Positions 48,431-61,910 of a DNA stretch of 64,000 nucleotides are shown one piece after another. The DNA is taken from assembly GCF_040807025.1 (NCBI RefSeq), contig NC_090942.1:180433247-180497246 (forward strand), in the 5' to 3' direction. Source of the DNA: Struthio camelus (lineage: Eukaryota > Chordata > Aves > Struthioniformes > Struthionidae). The notes beneath the pieces are model-generated. The model did not search any database. It was given only the letters and a program-made list of their open reading frames with translations, and had not been told where the DNA came from. The position numbers were made by a program, and so were the translations under genes. The stretch's first letter is position 1. Every line of letters begins with the position of its first letter.

Positions 48431-50349
48431 CATGAGAATTTTTTTCAGGCTGGCATTCATCTTGCCTAACTTTAGCTGTATAAAATTTCGTCCTCTAAAG
48501 CCTAGTCAGTAAAGATAGAGATGCTTTCAGAAGGTTATTCTTGATATTCTGTGAGAATTGTTTGAGATAGCTGAGGATAAAGTTAGAGAGAGAGAAATGT
48601 CACTGTTAGTTCCTGTAGCTGTGGAGATTGTTTTAACTTTTTAATAGATGAGTGAGACCAGATCACTGTCACTTCTCTACAGACTGTTATAAGTAATGAT
48701 TACGGTGTCTGAACTGGAAGTACAGAAAAAAAAAAAAAAAGGAGGAGAACTCAGAATGGGTGAAGGGAGGGATTCCTACGCTATTGTAAGGATTTTGCTT
48801 TAGGGCCCAATTTGTCATCCCTTACCATATATAATGTACATTCCAGACAAACACCTTTGTAAGGGTGTGTGGTGAAAATGGAACCTTCTGAATACTTACA
48901 GAGCAGAAGCAAAATGAAGGATTTCCTCATTTCTTGTCAAACCTTAAAAAAACTCTACTTTAGCTTGCTGATATGTTGGCATCTTAGGACTGGAACAGGT
49001 AGTTCTTCCTCAAATTAATGGAGAGAGATTTGACTAAGTGCCCTTCTGAACCCTGGGACTTTGCTGAACAGCAAAATGAGTATCGGAGAAATACTAAGAT
49101 AAGATGTGAAAAGGGCATTATCAAATTATAGAACAACTTAAGGGGTCGCTAACAAAGATATAATAGGGTATCTTTGTTTTAATTATTTTAAATTTCGTGC
49201 CTATTGCTGTTTACTGCTGGTAAAATCAAGTCAATGATGTGTGTCCTATGTATATATGAATTGGTACTTCTGAGGAGCTTCCTAGGGAAGAGAGTTTATC
49301 CCAGATTCCTTCCAGATTTCTGCATTTGCTAAGTTTTAAGTGATATTCATATTTTTAAGAAGAATACAATAGTCATCTGAACTCATATTTTCTTATTGTC
49401 AATAGCATGTAGTGGTGAAGTTATACGTGAAACAGAGAACTTCTGGGGTAGCTGAAGAGATGAAATTTACCCAACAGTGATCTATCTGGTTACAGTGAAC
49501 TAGTGTGTCACTATACTTTAGAAGTAAAAATTCAAAATAAAAGAACAAATGAAGGTGAGACTTGACACTGAATGGATACAGGGCTAATTTTTGTTATTAT
49601 CAGCACAATTTTAATTGGTTTCTTGATTTTTTTTTCAAATAATGGTGGGTTTTTTCTCCTCTTTAAAATAATTAAATATTAGTATTAGTATTACAGTATT
49701 AGTGTTAGAGTACTAGGATATATTATTTGAAAGCAAGCGTTGATCTTGAGAAACTGAAGCCTGTCATTTCAAGTTGTATGATTCCTTCAAAGCATGTAGT
49801 TTCAGCTTAATGCCATAATGATTAAATTGCCTTCACTCTCGTTTTCTTTTCTTCTTGCTGTCAGGTTGAGGAAGGTTAAAATAGCAAAAATAAAATAATA
49901 GATTTTTTGTTTGTTTTATTTTGTTTTTAAGTGTGAATTTCCCCAAAAGCTGTTTTTCTTGTGCTGTAATGTGCAATACCATGTAAAACTTTTTTGTAAA
50001 AGAAACCTGCATAGGCATGCACACACACATGCACACATATATATAGACACACACACACATTTTATGTATATTTTATACATATTTTTATATGCATACATAC
50101 ACATATATCTGACAGGTGTCATATTCGTGCTTCAAATACCTAATTGCCCTTCGAAATAACCTTAGTGCATTTCATATTGCTATAGTTAGTGTATCATTCT
50201 CAGTAGATATGCCAGTACATTCCTATTCCACAACATGGCAGAAATGGTTTCCCTACTTAGCTTCACACAATCAGATACTGACTCAGCTGTTTTGATTTTT
50301 GTACATTTGACATCCCCTCCAGAAGGTGCTTCTGGCTGTTCCTGACAGG
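48431..50349. other. AT-rich gene-free stretch
   Basis: Contains poly(A) near 48726-48741 and a (CA)/(TA) simple-sequence patch at about 50018-50105. Nothing else is recognised. Confidence 0.5.
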
Positions 50350-50451
50350 GACTTCTGTTACTTTCTTACTACATAAAAAATTAGTGAAATACGATTACAG
50401 GACTTCTGTTACTTTCTTACTACATAAAAAATTAGTGAAATATGATTACAG
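50350..50451. repeat. 51-bp tandem duplication
   Basis: 50350-50400 and 50401-50451 are identical except one C/T difference (50392 versus 50443). The unit starts GACTTCTGTTACTTTC. A recent duplication. Confidence 0.95.
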
Positions 50452-51489
50452 GAGCAGGGGAACAACTAAGTATTTGGATCGTTATCCTATTGGGAAAAAA
50501 TGTGGATTGAATGATGTGTTTTAAATTTGAAGATTTTATAAAATCTATAATGAAACTTCGTGGATTAAGGACTTTGGGGCTTTATGCCAGACATCATAAA
50601 CGAGAGGATTCTTGCTGTTGTTGGTGGGCAGCTGATTTGTGCTTCCTTTTCCCAACCACACATGGGTAATGTGTTGTCACTACCAATAATTATTTATCTA
50701 CAGAATTGTATCGTACATTTTAAAATCAAATAGCTAAGTCATATATGTGTCAACGAAGAATCCTCACAGATTTGAATTCCCCTGCAAACTCAGTTCTGTA
50801 GATCTCTCTTCTTATGGTACATCTGAAATGAAGCAAGATCCCTTATTAAAATTTGTGTATGGTTATGCAATTATAGAAGATATAATAGTGCCTAACTGGG
50901 AGGTGAAATGAAGGTTATTCACTCATTTTTGCCTCAATTGTTACTACAAACTTTAGAATTTCTCATTATAGAGAATAAGAAATGAGAAACTGACTTGCAA
51001 CTGAATATCATATCTGAATGATGGTAATATAATAAAACATCATCAGTTCTTAGGTGTACACTTCTGAGGGTGAAAAAAAGGTATGTTTAACTGCCTAACT
51101 TCCTATGAAACACAAAAAAATATAAAAAACAGAGCTTGTTTTTAAAAAAGTCATATAACACCTGTAGAATATAAAGCCTGAATATGCAATGCTGTTACTC
51201 TCAGATTGCGTTACAGGATTAATAACACATTAGCTTTCAGCATTCAGAATTGTTATCACCCCGTGAATTTGGTTCAGCAGAGCAGTGTGCTCAGGCTCTC
51301 TGTGTTAACAAGTCAGGAAAGTGAAGCTTGTCACAGCACCTCCCTGTTGTCATTCCTGCTGCTTCATGACTCAAAGCCAGCCTTGTTTCTGGGTGTTAGC
51401 CGCAGCTCAGCTACACATTGTTTATGTCCTATTATTCAGGTAAACGGCTAACATTTTCCTGAGGAATTCAACAATCAGAAAGGTAAGAT
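50452..51489. other. Gene-free stretch
   Basis: A GC-richer 250-bp patch at 51200-51450 contains an 81-codon frame followed by a CAG|GTAAAC string, which could be an exon end by chance. No domain is recognised. Confidence 0.4.
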
Positions 51490-51541
51490 GTGTTTGTGTG
51501 TGTGTGCATGTGCATGTACGTGTGTGTGTGTGTGTGTGTGT
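51490..51541. repeat. (TG)n microsatellite
   Basis: TG dinucleotides interrupted by GCATGTGCATGTAC, with about 11 perfect units at the right end. Confidence 0.95.
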
Positions 51542-51924
51542 TTGAATGTGCATACAAGTTTTAGTGCTTACACTTCATCCAAACTTAAGTGAATTTTTCA
51601 TGTACAAATGGTTGTGTTTCCTTTAGTCTGAAAGCTTTTCCTGAATGAGTGTCACAAGGTTTCTGAAAACAGTAAAATGAGTCCTAAAACAATTCACAAC
51701 AATATTTTACAAAAGGGTTTGGTAAGCAATACAAACATGGCAGTTGTCACTAGCTCACACTAAAGCATATATTCCTTAAATTGCTGCTGGATAGCAAAAT
51801 ACATGTTAATGTTGTAACTGATATAAAATGCCTCTGTTCCCCACCCTTTATCAGTCCGAGTTTCAATAACTGCTGTCCTCTTTGTTGTGGTTAGTACATG
51901 TTTGACCTCATTAAGTGATTTGTT

Positions 51925-52498
51925 ATGAGTCTGTTCCCCAGTGCCAATTGTCAGCATTACCTCCATCTGGAAGTGATTCACCAATTCCATCGACTTCATC
52001 AGTGTGTGATTGTTGTGGGTGACTCCCTGCTGCAGGGGACAGAGGCACCTATCTGCCGACCTGACCTCTTGTCCAGAGAGGTTTGCTGCCTGCCAGGGGC
52101 TCCAATAAGAGATGTCATGGAAAGACTGCCAAGCCTTGTCCATGTGTTGGACTATTACCCTCTACTGCTCTTCCACGTGGGCACTAATGACATCAAAGGC
52201 AAACTGGAAACCATCAAACAGGATTTCAGAGCTTTGGGGATAGTGGTCAAGGGTCTGGGAGCCTGGGTCGTTTTCTCCTCGATTCAGCCAGTTAAGGATG
52301 GGAGGAGGAGTAGATGGATTCTCCAAGTTAACAACTGCCTGCGTTGCTAGTGTTGGCAACAGGGTTTTAGTTTCTAAAACCATGGGACTCTGTTTGAAGA
52401 TCGACAGCTGATAGAGAGATGGGATCCACCTCACTAAAAGGGGCACACGTGTCTTTACCAACAGACTGGCCAACCTGGTAAGGAGATCTTTAACCTAG
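51925..52498 (+). pseudogene. CR1 ORF1 SGNH/GDSL-esterase domain, C-terminal part (copy G)
   Basis: In the open frame from 51925 (ends 52350), VIVVGDSLLQGTE (residues 28-40) is SGNH block I with the catalytic Ser, and LLLFHVGTND (80-89) is block III with Gly-x-Asn-Asp. VVFSSIQPV follows as the next core strand. The first 20 or so residues of the frame are probably flanking sequence. A stop at 52348-52350 (after NNCLRC) and a +1 shift separate the last block: DGIHLTKRGTRVF at 52418-52456, containing the catalytic Asp and His, and then [12 protein letters not shown] to the stop at 52496. All esterase signature residues are thus still present in the DNA, but in two frames. This domain in CR1 ORF1 is thought to help handle membranes or assist the RNP; its exact role is unsettled. 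Confidence 0.87.
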
Positions 52499-53377
52499 GG
52501 AAGATGGGGGAAGGGGAGAGTTACAGAGACCACCCAGATAGCAAAACAGGGCTCAAGTGCAGATACCTCCAACAAATGCATGCAGCCAAGGAAGTGCCTT
52601 AGGCAAGTGCAGGGTTGTGCACCTAGGGAGGAATAACCCCATGCAGCAGTCCAGGCTGGGGGCTGACCTGCTGGAAAGCAGCTCTGCCAAGAAGGACCTG
52701 GTGCACACCAAGTTGAGCATGAGGCAGCAGTGTGCCCTGGTGGCCAAGAAGGCCAATGGGATCCTGGGGTGCCTTAGGCAGAGTGTTGCCAGCAGGTGGA
52801 GGGAGGTGATCCTGCCCCTCTCCTCAGCCTCAGATGAGGCCTCACCTGGAGTGCTGTGTCCAATTCTGGGCTCCCCAGGACAAGAGAGACGTGGCACTAC
52901 TGGAGGGAGTGCAGCGGAGGGCTACAAAGATGATTCGGGGACTGGAGCTTCTCTGCTATGGAAGAAAGGCTGCGAGAGCTGGGCCTGTTCAGCCTGCAGA
53001 AGAGAAGACTGGGAGGTGATCTCATCAACGTGTAGAAGTATCTGAAGGGGGAGTGTCAAGAGGATGAGGCCGGTCTCTGTCTCTTCTCCGTGGTGCCCAT
53101 CAACAGGGCAAGAGGCAACGGGCAGAAACTGAACCACAGGAAGTTCCGTCTGAACCTGAGGAAAAACTTCTTTGCTCTGAGGGTGCCAGAGCATTGGAGC
53201 AGGTTGCCCAGAGAGGTAGTGGAGTCTCCTTCGCTGGAGATATTCAAAACCCGTCTGGATGTGATCCTGGGCAATATGCTCTAGAGGACCCTGCTTGAGC
53301 AGGGAGGTTGGACTAGATGATCTCCAGAGGTCCCTTTCAGCCTCATTCTGTGGTTCTGTGATTCTGTGATTTTGTGA
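51996..53377 (+). mobile_element. CR1 LINE copy G, ORF1 esterase joined to RT tail
   Basis: Plus-strand CR1. It opens inside ORF1 (first secure homology to copy D at about 51996, 'gattgttgtgggtgactccc'), runs through the ORF1 stop (52496-52498) and the ORF2 start (ATG 52504-52506). After about 95 bases it jumps at about 52600 to the RT thumb region ([20 protein letters not shown]). It continues to the 3'UTR and three or four ATTCTGTG-type tail units ending at 53377. The endonuclease and RT palm are missing. The two joined halves are each very similar to D (ORF1 part) and to B/F (3' part). Confidence 0.93.
52504..53284 (+). pseudogene. CR1 ORF2 deletion remnant: start fused to RT C-terminal region (copy G)
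   Basis: The ORF2 start region ([17 protein letters not shown]) is followed at about 52600 by the RT thumb/connection region. The join contains similar sequence on both sides (AGGAAGTGCC and AGGCAAGTGC), a likely microhomology. Downstream reads VDNKL-equivalent [42 protein letters not shown]. The frameshift shared with B and F then leads to [15 protein letters not shown] and, via further breaks (GRKAARAG), to [24 protein letters not shown], ending in ILGNML at 53284. No endonuclease or RT catalytic motif is present. Confidence 0.85.
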
Positions 53378-56234
53378 ATTTTATGCTCTCTGGAAATCCC
53401 TGTGGACTTCTGTGACCATGCCAAGGGATGTTGCATTGGCTGTCCTTCAGTTTTGAATTCCTGTGACATGGTAACTGTCTGTGTAAGCTTGGAGTATCTC
53501 AAGCATTTAGAGTTTCATATGGCACAGTATCCTTTCTTTTCCTTTATCATCCTGATTTACAACATTGCAATATATTTTTATTTAAAGATCCATTTCTGAA
53601 GAAGTGGACAGCACATTGGGCAAAATTTATATCACCAGAAAATGTGATGGTAATTCTTAAGCCTTATCATATTTACAGTGATACCACAGTATTAATTGAA
53701 ATAGTTATACATGAAGAGGAATTTAGAGAAAATTAGATTTCAGAACTATACAACTCGAGGACAAACGTATTCTCCCTGATATAAATTTTTTTTATCAGTT
53801 TCAAAGGATTTATTCTTGTTCTAATCTAGAACAAGAAAATATTATGTTAATAAGAGCTAATGAGATTTTTTTTTCTCCAAACTTGTGTTATATCTGAAAT
53901 AATTTGCATCATTTTATGAGCTCCATGGAAAAAATGGATCTTTCCAGAAAACTAGCAGGCTGTGAGTACAAACACAAAATCTAAACAATATATTATTATT
54001 CATAAAATGGTAATTGGCATACGATTCTATTTTCTGGCTGTCACCCCTCTCCATAAATTTTATAAGTACATCTTAAAAGGAATATGAGTGAATAAATACC
54101 TTGTCACTGTTTAACTTTAGAATTTCATTTTCTCCCTATAAGTGACTTTAACCTGATATCACAGATTAGTCTAATCCACTAGTGAAAAATAATTTATAAT
54201 TGCCTTTAAAATAAAGGAATAATCCAGTATTAGCAGCCATTGAGTTTAATTTAATTTCTATATAAAAAGTAATTTCAAGCCATCCATCAAAACAAGAAAT
54301 TCTGTCCAGGAGTTTTCTGTTTCTATCAACCATAGTCAGTCCCAGGTAAATGATCCTTTGGCATTTTGCCATAAAGTTTCACGCCACAAAATCAGACAGG
54401 TTGTGAATTCAGTAACAAAAGTCACTTCATTATAATTTATTACCTATCAGGTACTATAACCTACTTTGGAAGAAATTTTGGAAGGGCAATCAATTATGAA
54501 AGACACCATCTGACAGTCTGCATACCACATTAGTCAAAATATTATTATTTCAGGACCTGACGTCATTTCTTTTTCAGAAGCGACAAGTTTTTATGGATCA
54601 AAAGATTCTAAAACTCTACAGAAAACCTGATATACAAAAACACTATTTTACTCTCAAGATATTATGATTGCTCCTGTTATTATTATTATTAGTCATTATA
54701 TTATTATATCTTTTCCTTTTATTTGTATATTGGGAAAAAGTATGTTCTCTTGTAAAAAAAGGTGGAAACTTACATATATAAAGTTTGAACTGTTGTAGCT
54801 TTGATGATCTAAGGATGTAGGATTGCTATATCTATGATGATTAAAGGACATAGGGAAGCAAAGTCTTTAAGGGTGGGTGATAATTTTTGTTTGTCCAAGT
54901 AGTATGATCGGAGAAAAGGGCTCACGCTCCAACAAGCTTGTCTACTTTTCCCAACTAATAGGATTGATACTGAAATATTTATTTCTCGAAAAAGAAATAA
55001 AAAAAACATAAAAAACCTATTATTTATTGTTTCCTCAGGAGCTAATACAAATCCATTCTTGTGTTTTCTTTATTGAACAATAATAGATTCTTCCCTGAAA
55101 ATAGTTTCCTGTCTACCATAACATAGAAAAAACATGCTGCAGTAATAAGATTGTTCTAGTTCAGCTCAGAGGACATATCAAGGGCATAATGAAACAGCAG
55201 TCATGATCAGTATCATGATCATGAGCATTGAGGACGGCAATATATTATTGTAGTATTGTTTTTGTAGATTTTTCTCATTCTTGTAAATTTTATTTTTTAA
55301 GAGTGATGTAAACCTAGAATCATAAAGCAGCTGCTTGAAAATCAAAGTAAAAATTTCAAAAATTCATCATTCATCAAATTTTATGATTTATAGTGTACCA
55401 TTATGATTGTTTACAGTGATTTTGACAAAGCATATTCTGATTATGAACCAAGGGTATTTCCAAGGCGATGGTGGTAGCATTGATTGTGAAGTAGAACAAC
55501 TTATCACTAAGAAAGAGAAACCAGGAATAATAGATATGACCTATCAACCTCAGAGTTGCTAAATGCATGATGTCAATATTATTATTGTGATATTTAAGAT
55601 TTTTTTTCTTCATTTAATTCTTAGCTTCTAGAATAATTTGGTTGTACAAGCATAGGTTTTCTAGTGATTAGGCTAGAAGAAGTAAAGCTTTGAAAATACA
55701 AACCCTGAAGGCTCAAAATCATCTCATAAATAGAAGGGATTGAAAATGTATTTTTAAAGTGCTTGTTTCTTGAACTGGTGTATGAAAATACTGATTTCTG
55801 TAGCCATATAAACCACATGTACAGCAGGACTTTTCCACAAAATCCCATTAGAAAGATTCTTCTCTTGTCATACACGAAGAATTTTAAGGCCTTAGGAAGC
55901 ATAAACTCTAATCTGCAGTAGATTCTTAGGGTGTATTCCTCTTCTATCTTTACTGCACAAAATTTACTGTTGACACTCAACCCACCTAAACCCTACAGTA
56001 GGAACAGCAGGTAGATTGTTTAGGCTGAATCAAATTTATGCCAAAAAGTGTGGCTATACAGCATTTTATAATTAAAAATTAAATTATTCAGCTTCCTGAA
56101 TCACTAGTTTTGATAAGTAATATGATCCGTGATCTGTCACTGACCTATGTGGAATAAACTGTGTACTCTGTGAACCTCCACAGTATAAAAAACATGGTTA
56201 ATCCCTGAGAAAATGATACCTTAAAATAAGTTAA
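53378..56234. other. AT-rich gene-free stretch
   Basis: Short TTA/TAT-rich patch at about 54677-54710. No gene or transposon is recognised. Confidence 0.5.
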
Positions 56235-56330
56235 GTATATGTATATATATAGCGAGAGTGTGCATATACTATATGTATATCTATGTACTGTGTATATATA
56301 TATATAAAAATATATATGATTTTTTTTTTT
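56235..56330. repeat. (TA)n/(TATG)n simple repeat with poly(T)
   Basis: Alternating TA and TATG tracts interrupted by 'gcgagagtgtgc', ending in an 11-T run. Confidence 0.85.
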
Positions 56331-57798
56331 TATTTAGCACTGACTTTCCTAATAGATTTACCTGTACAAATATTGGTTTAGAAACGCTTACCATACAGAT
56401 TCAACCTTTTTCCAGAAAATTGTTTATTTTTCCCTCTCATATGGTCATGTATGACTTGGACATTCATTAATTCAGCACCTGATTAATTAAACAAATTATT
56501 TGGTGTTGTATAAGGACCAGGCAAACATAATTTTCCTCCTGAAAATAGAACTTGGCAGGAAAGTGCATTGCTGCAAAGTGTACATTGCTGCAGCTTCGTC
56601 AGTTTAAGGGGTTCCATTTTGACGACTATAGAGGAGTGAGCTGGCTTTTGGTGAACAGTGTTTGGAGAGGACACTTTGAAGATAGAGAGCTGCTTGACCT
56701 CTCAGTCTCTGGAAACTCTTCCGTGTTTAATAAGCAGAAAAGGAATATGGTTTTGTGATTCTTCAACACGCAAATGTAACAAAGAATCCAGAGTGAGAAC
56801 TTACTATAAGTAGCAGTTTTGTGATTAATGCAGATGCCAAAAGTGTTTAGCCTTTTCTTCTTTAGCTATGTTAGCCTTGCAGTGAAAAATCTTAGTGAAG
56901 CTGCAAACACACTCTTATTTTCACTCAGATCAGAAGATAATGCAATGCACAGTCTGTATCAAGAGCAGAAAACAGGCTTAGAGAAAGGTAGGTAAGAATT
57001 AATCCAACATGATGAACAAAAGTGTTTCACTCTTTAAGCAGAGCTCTTTCATAGATAAACTTAGCAGGTTGTTAAGTCTTTTTGAGACAAAAGAAGTGGT
57101 ACAGCAGGAAATTCTAGCTGCTGAATGGAAAATAGCGCAAAGAAGTAGTAGCAGCTAGAACACGGCAGCCAGGGCTAACCTGTGGACCAGATAGTGGCTC
57201 AGTGTGCTGTGTGCTGGCAGGAACAGTAACTTGAGCCAGCATCTGAAAGCCCAGCAGGTCACTGAAGGGAAGCAATACAGTAGCAGATGTGTGTTAGGAG
57301 AGATCTGGCAGGCTGTGCCTTATTCAAAGACTGGCAGGAAAGTTCACTCAACAGAGCTAGGACTTTGCTGGGGAAAGCACAGACAAGATGGAGAAAAAAA
57401 GGTATATTTGAACTGTCTGATCAGATTTGAACAATTTGGATTTATTTTGCTTTCTGTAACCATAATAGCTGAAAGCAGTAACTGCTAATAAAAAATTAAT
57501 AGTGAAAAAGAATTCTCTAGCATACATCAGAAAGTCTCTGGCCTTCTTTATTTTGGAAATAGAAGGGATAGGCTTTAGATACAAACATATACAATTTTAA
57601 TGTGTTGTAGATTTTTTTTATTTGCGAAAAGGATTTCTCACGGTTATGGGGAAAATGTTTGCTTCTTAGACGTTTAGCATTTGTCATGCTAGAAGTAGAA
57701 ACAGTTTTTGTCAAGGAGAAACATTATAATAAGGAACTAGCTGCACCATTTCCTCGTTCTTGGCTTAGCTAGCTATCTGTCGTACATCATTGTTCATT
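56331..57798. other. Gene-free stretch
   Basis: A moderately GC-richer patch at about 57110-57400 carries a 94-codon frame (57204-57488) that resembles nothing known to me. Confidence 0.45.
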
Positions 57799-57835
57799 TT
57801 CTCTCTCTCTCTCTATTTCTCTTTCTCTCTCTTTT
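57799..57835. repeat. (CT)n microsatellite
   Basis: CT dinucleotides with TT interruptions. Confidence 0.9.
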
Positions 57836-60800
57836 ATTTTTGCCTTTTCTCCTGGGACCTAGTTATACTGGATATTTACTGCCAAATTGGCTATCATATT
57901 CATAATATATGCTAGAGAAAACAGAATATGCAAGCTGTGCAGAATGCATGTAGTTAAAAACTGTTTCAGAAAGGTTTTATTGACTTTCTTCTTCCCCTCC
58001 AAAAAGTTACAATTTTGATCCTCCTAATCTGTGAATGTGTATTATATAGTTTTTGTCCAAGATTTTTTTAACTCCAAGGCTCATGCGATCTTCAGGTAGT
58101 CTGCATTGCCCTAAAGGAGCATAGATGCTGGAAGGGTCCATAGAACACATTTTGATTTAAACATGAATAAGGAAATCTTGGTCTCCAAACAGAAAACTAC
58201 ACTAATCCTAGCCTAAAGGCCACAGATGCCTTATCTCAAGTTCAGGATCTAGCCTGAGTGCAAAAGACAGCAATTCTTTTCTACTCTGCAGTCACACAAC
58301 AATAGCAAGATTTTATAAAATATAAATCCTATATTTTAAAGAGAAAGTACTGAATTGGTAACCTATAGAGTTTTTTTTTTTTTTTTTCCCTATCAGAAAT
58401 CATTTCAGTTTTGCCTGGAGTCAGTTGTTTTTCATTCTAAAGCTGACTATTTGCATTTTGGTAATGAAAGTGGCTAATTCATTTGGAAGCTATCCTCATT
58501 TTTTTTTCCTGGAAGTAGTTATAGAGCTATCTTAGACACCTTTGGTTATCCATTTTCACATCTAACTGCTGCTCGAGACAGTGTGAATCTTTTGTAGCCC
58601 CCGTGTCATATCTACCAACCCCAGGGAAATCTCCTGAATAGCCTTAGGTGTCTCTGGTAGCACTGGCTTTAAGCAGATAAATCAGTTCCTGTGTAACTGC
58701 TAGAGGATAACTGCATCAGGCTCAGAAAAAGAGAAAACAAAACAAAATGAAACAAAAATTCTTTCTGCTAGGGTTTATAAGGTGTTCCTTCTGCAAACTG
58801 AGATCATTTTATGAAGGCTAACCATAGTTTTAGGGATTATTTTTCAGATCTCATAAAGATTACTAAATATTTAAATGTGTTGCTCAGCAAAAAAGATTTT
58901 TTTTTTTTTTCACTAAGTGTTTTGTGAAGCATATGGGGTTTCCTACTTATTCTCCATCTCTACTGGGCTCCAATCAGCCCTTGATCATGAAAAAAGGAAA
59001 CTCATATGCTTTTCTTTGCATTCTCCTGCTTTAGAAATCCTGTGTTCAGGAGTATTGATGAAGAGTCTGAGGAAACCGAATCCTAGAACCAGGGATATTT
59101 TAGGGTTTGAAAATCTCAGATATGTTGGCACTTTTGTGACCATTATTCCTTTGATCTATTTGATACAGGTACTTTTTCTTTTTTCCTTTTTCCTCTTCCT
59201 TCTCCTGAAAGAATAAAACAATTTCACCTTCTTTATCCTGTTACCAAGTTGTTATAAAATCAACTTTTGTTATACTATCAAACTGTGATCACATAGGACT
59301 TTCAAATACTGCAGTTCTGCATATATGTGTATTCTTACATTTTATTACAGTAATTTTCTGTATGAACTGATCTTGTGTCCTTGCATGTCTTGCACAGTTT
59401 CCATTTCATTAGAAGAGACAGTTTTAGTTTCTCGTCTTTCCAGTTTTTTGTATTATCAGAAAACAAAAAATTCAGAAGACTTATCAGACTATAAAAAGAA
59501 TACATTGCAAAGGTAAATATTTCATTTTAAATTGGTGCAAAGTACTGAAAGAAAAGCCCAGATTCACATAAGAAATTTAACTACTTTGATCTGCTTTGTG
59601 GTGGGATGTATTCCATGAAAATAATGAGTTGTAGTAACTGAATTAATCCATTAGGATGGTAATTTGAACCAAACTTTGCATTTTTAGCCCCCCGTAGTTA
59701 GATTTGTGGCAGGATCTGCAAACCCAGTTTTGCTTTAAAGTCACTAAGCCTTTTCACAGTTGAAGATTCTGAACTAGATGGCTGTGTTGTTTGGGCTTCT
59801 CTTCTGCAAAATCAGTCTTGAAGATGTACATTCACTTCCAGATATTGTCACTGTGTCTCATGTAGATGCTTTATAATATAATAACAGTATTAGATAATTC
59901 AATGCTAAAAATCAAAAAGCATAAGACTTTGTTGTGTTTCAAAATAGCATGGACTTACACTGAGTATATGTTCTAATTTTATTCGATTATATATATTTTT
60001 AATGCATTGCTATTGCAATGAAATATAAAATGCTTAGAGTAAATTATGTAATATATGTCACACTCGGATTTGGCTCATCTTTTCAGTTTCATTTACAGCT
60101 ATAACTTCAAAGATATATATGTATATATTTCAGTCAGAAGAAATTGCTACATTATTTTAAGTGATGTTTACAAACTATTAAAAAGTTTTATTTTGCTCTT
60201 TGAAAGTTTGTATTCTTAAAGCCATTGAATCAGTTAGTTTTACTGCTTTGAAAATCTGCCCTACTAACTAAAAAAAATAAAAATTAAAAAATAAAAATTA
60301 AAAAATTAAAGATATTGTTAAATATCCAGTATACTGATAGATATATTTGATTGGCTTAATATTTGCAAATTAACAGTGACTATAATAAAGTTTTCCTTTT
60401 TAAAAAAAATTACAGTATTTGCCATTCTAGACTTACAGTGATTATCTCAGACTGAATGTGAGTACTATATATTCTGTAAGTTCTTTGAAAATTTTCTGAA
60501 AACACAGTTTACATACCCATAGCTGAAAACAGGCAATGCATTTATTATTTTCTCACTTGTTTCTGTGATAGAGAGTTCTCTACTCATTCATGTACGATCT
60601 ACAGATTACTTAGACCTTGATTTACAGTGATCACCTAAACTGAAGACGTCTTAAGGAAATCTGGAACAACCAAAAAAGTCTGAAAAAAAATCAGGGACAG
60701 TATTTTCCATTGAGCTGACTGGAAAGCATGCAAGCACAACAGGTATTTAGTCAGAGTTCCACCATTTACTCTCATCTATTCATATTATAAAACTATGTCC

Positions 60801-61870
60801 AGAGTTATATATGCCTGCAAAATAAATCCCCAAGAAACTCACGGTATGTATAGAATTATATCATTAAATGCTCTGTCACCTCATCTGTTTGCCAAACGCA
60901 GACAACTGATACAGCTAAATTTCATGCTGGAAAAAAAAACTGGTTGTGGCAAAGTAGCCACCCATGAGCTATAGAAACACAGAGAACAGCTGGGTTCAGC
61001 TATATGATGCTGTCAGGAGTATTTGGATGGAGTAATAACTGTGCTGCAGACTCCCCTCTCAGCTCTTCTAAAAACTACTTATGTGACTCACAGAACAACA
61101 TTGCAACATTTTATTTTTATTTTATTGTTAACTTCAAAAAGTGAAGGAAAACCAGGAAGGAGGAAGTACAAATTTGAATTAAAGAAGTTACTTATGTCTA
61201 ATACACAGAAAAGGTCAACGAAAGCCAGCAAAAGGAGCCTCTATGAGAGACAGCATTTCTTAAACATAATCAATTATTACCAGATCTGTTTGTGAGGTAT
61301 TCAGAAAGCCAAAAGCTATAAAAGACCCTCCATTATCCAAAGCTGTTTTATCTGGATTCAGATTGTCTATGCCATAGCTAACAAGCCTCTGAGCTGGTTC
61401 CTTGCTGAGTCAACCTGGATGTCACAGTATTTAATAGTTCAAATATCATGCAAAAATATCTACATGCTCTTTTGGTCAAGTTCAGATTCAAAAGTAGTAT
61501 AGATGCTGTGGCAAAGGACATGCATCAACAAGCTATGCCAAACTTAACTTAGCCATGTGCAACTTTTCAGCTGTCTCTACACCATACTTCTTCGTATTGC
61601 AGGTTCCAGAGGATTTCTCAGGTTGCCAAACTGACCCAGAAACATACACAGACACCAGAAGCATAGTGCTATGCCACAGCTAGTAAGCTAATAAGAGTTT
61701 AGGAAGGTACAGGAACCAGTCTGGGTACAGTTAGGCTAGCTGTCACAGTGATAGCTCATCCAGCTGTTACAAAGTTGGTGTTCTGGACATTTTGCGTCTT
61801 TTCTCCATGCTTCTCGGAGCATTCCATAGTATCCACAGTATTCCTAGGTGTTTCCTTGTTTGTTCATTTG
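57836..61870. other. AT-rich gene-free stretch
   Basis: Poly(T) at about 58371-58388 and an A-rich AAATAAAAATT simple repeat at about 60268-60310. Open frames up to 99 codons (58917-59216) lack recognisable domains. Confidence 0.5.
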
Positions 61871-61910
61871 TTCGTTCTTTCTTTCTTTTCTTTCTTTCTT
61901 TCTTTCCTTT
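61871..61910. repeat. (TTTC)n microsatellite
   Basis: About nine TTTC/TTCT units. The Lys/Arg-rich antisense frame across it is a repeat artefact. Confidence 0.95.

Noticed and set aside
51760..52143. 127-codon minus-strand frame across the start of copy G
   Set aside because: Antisense shadow of the CR1 ORF1 esterase region plus flank.
58917..59216. 99-codon frame with a hydrophobic C-terminus resembling a membrane segment
   Set aside because: The hydrophobic end is translated from a T-rich simple stretch (TTTTTCTTTTTTCC). No domain is present.
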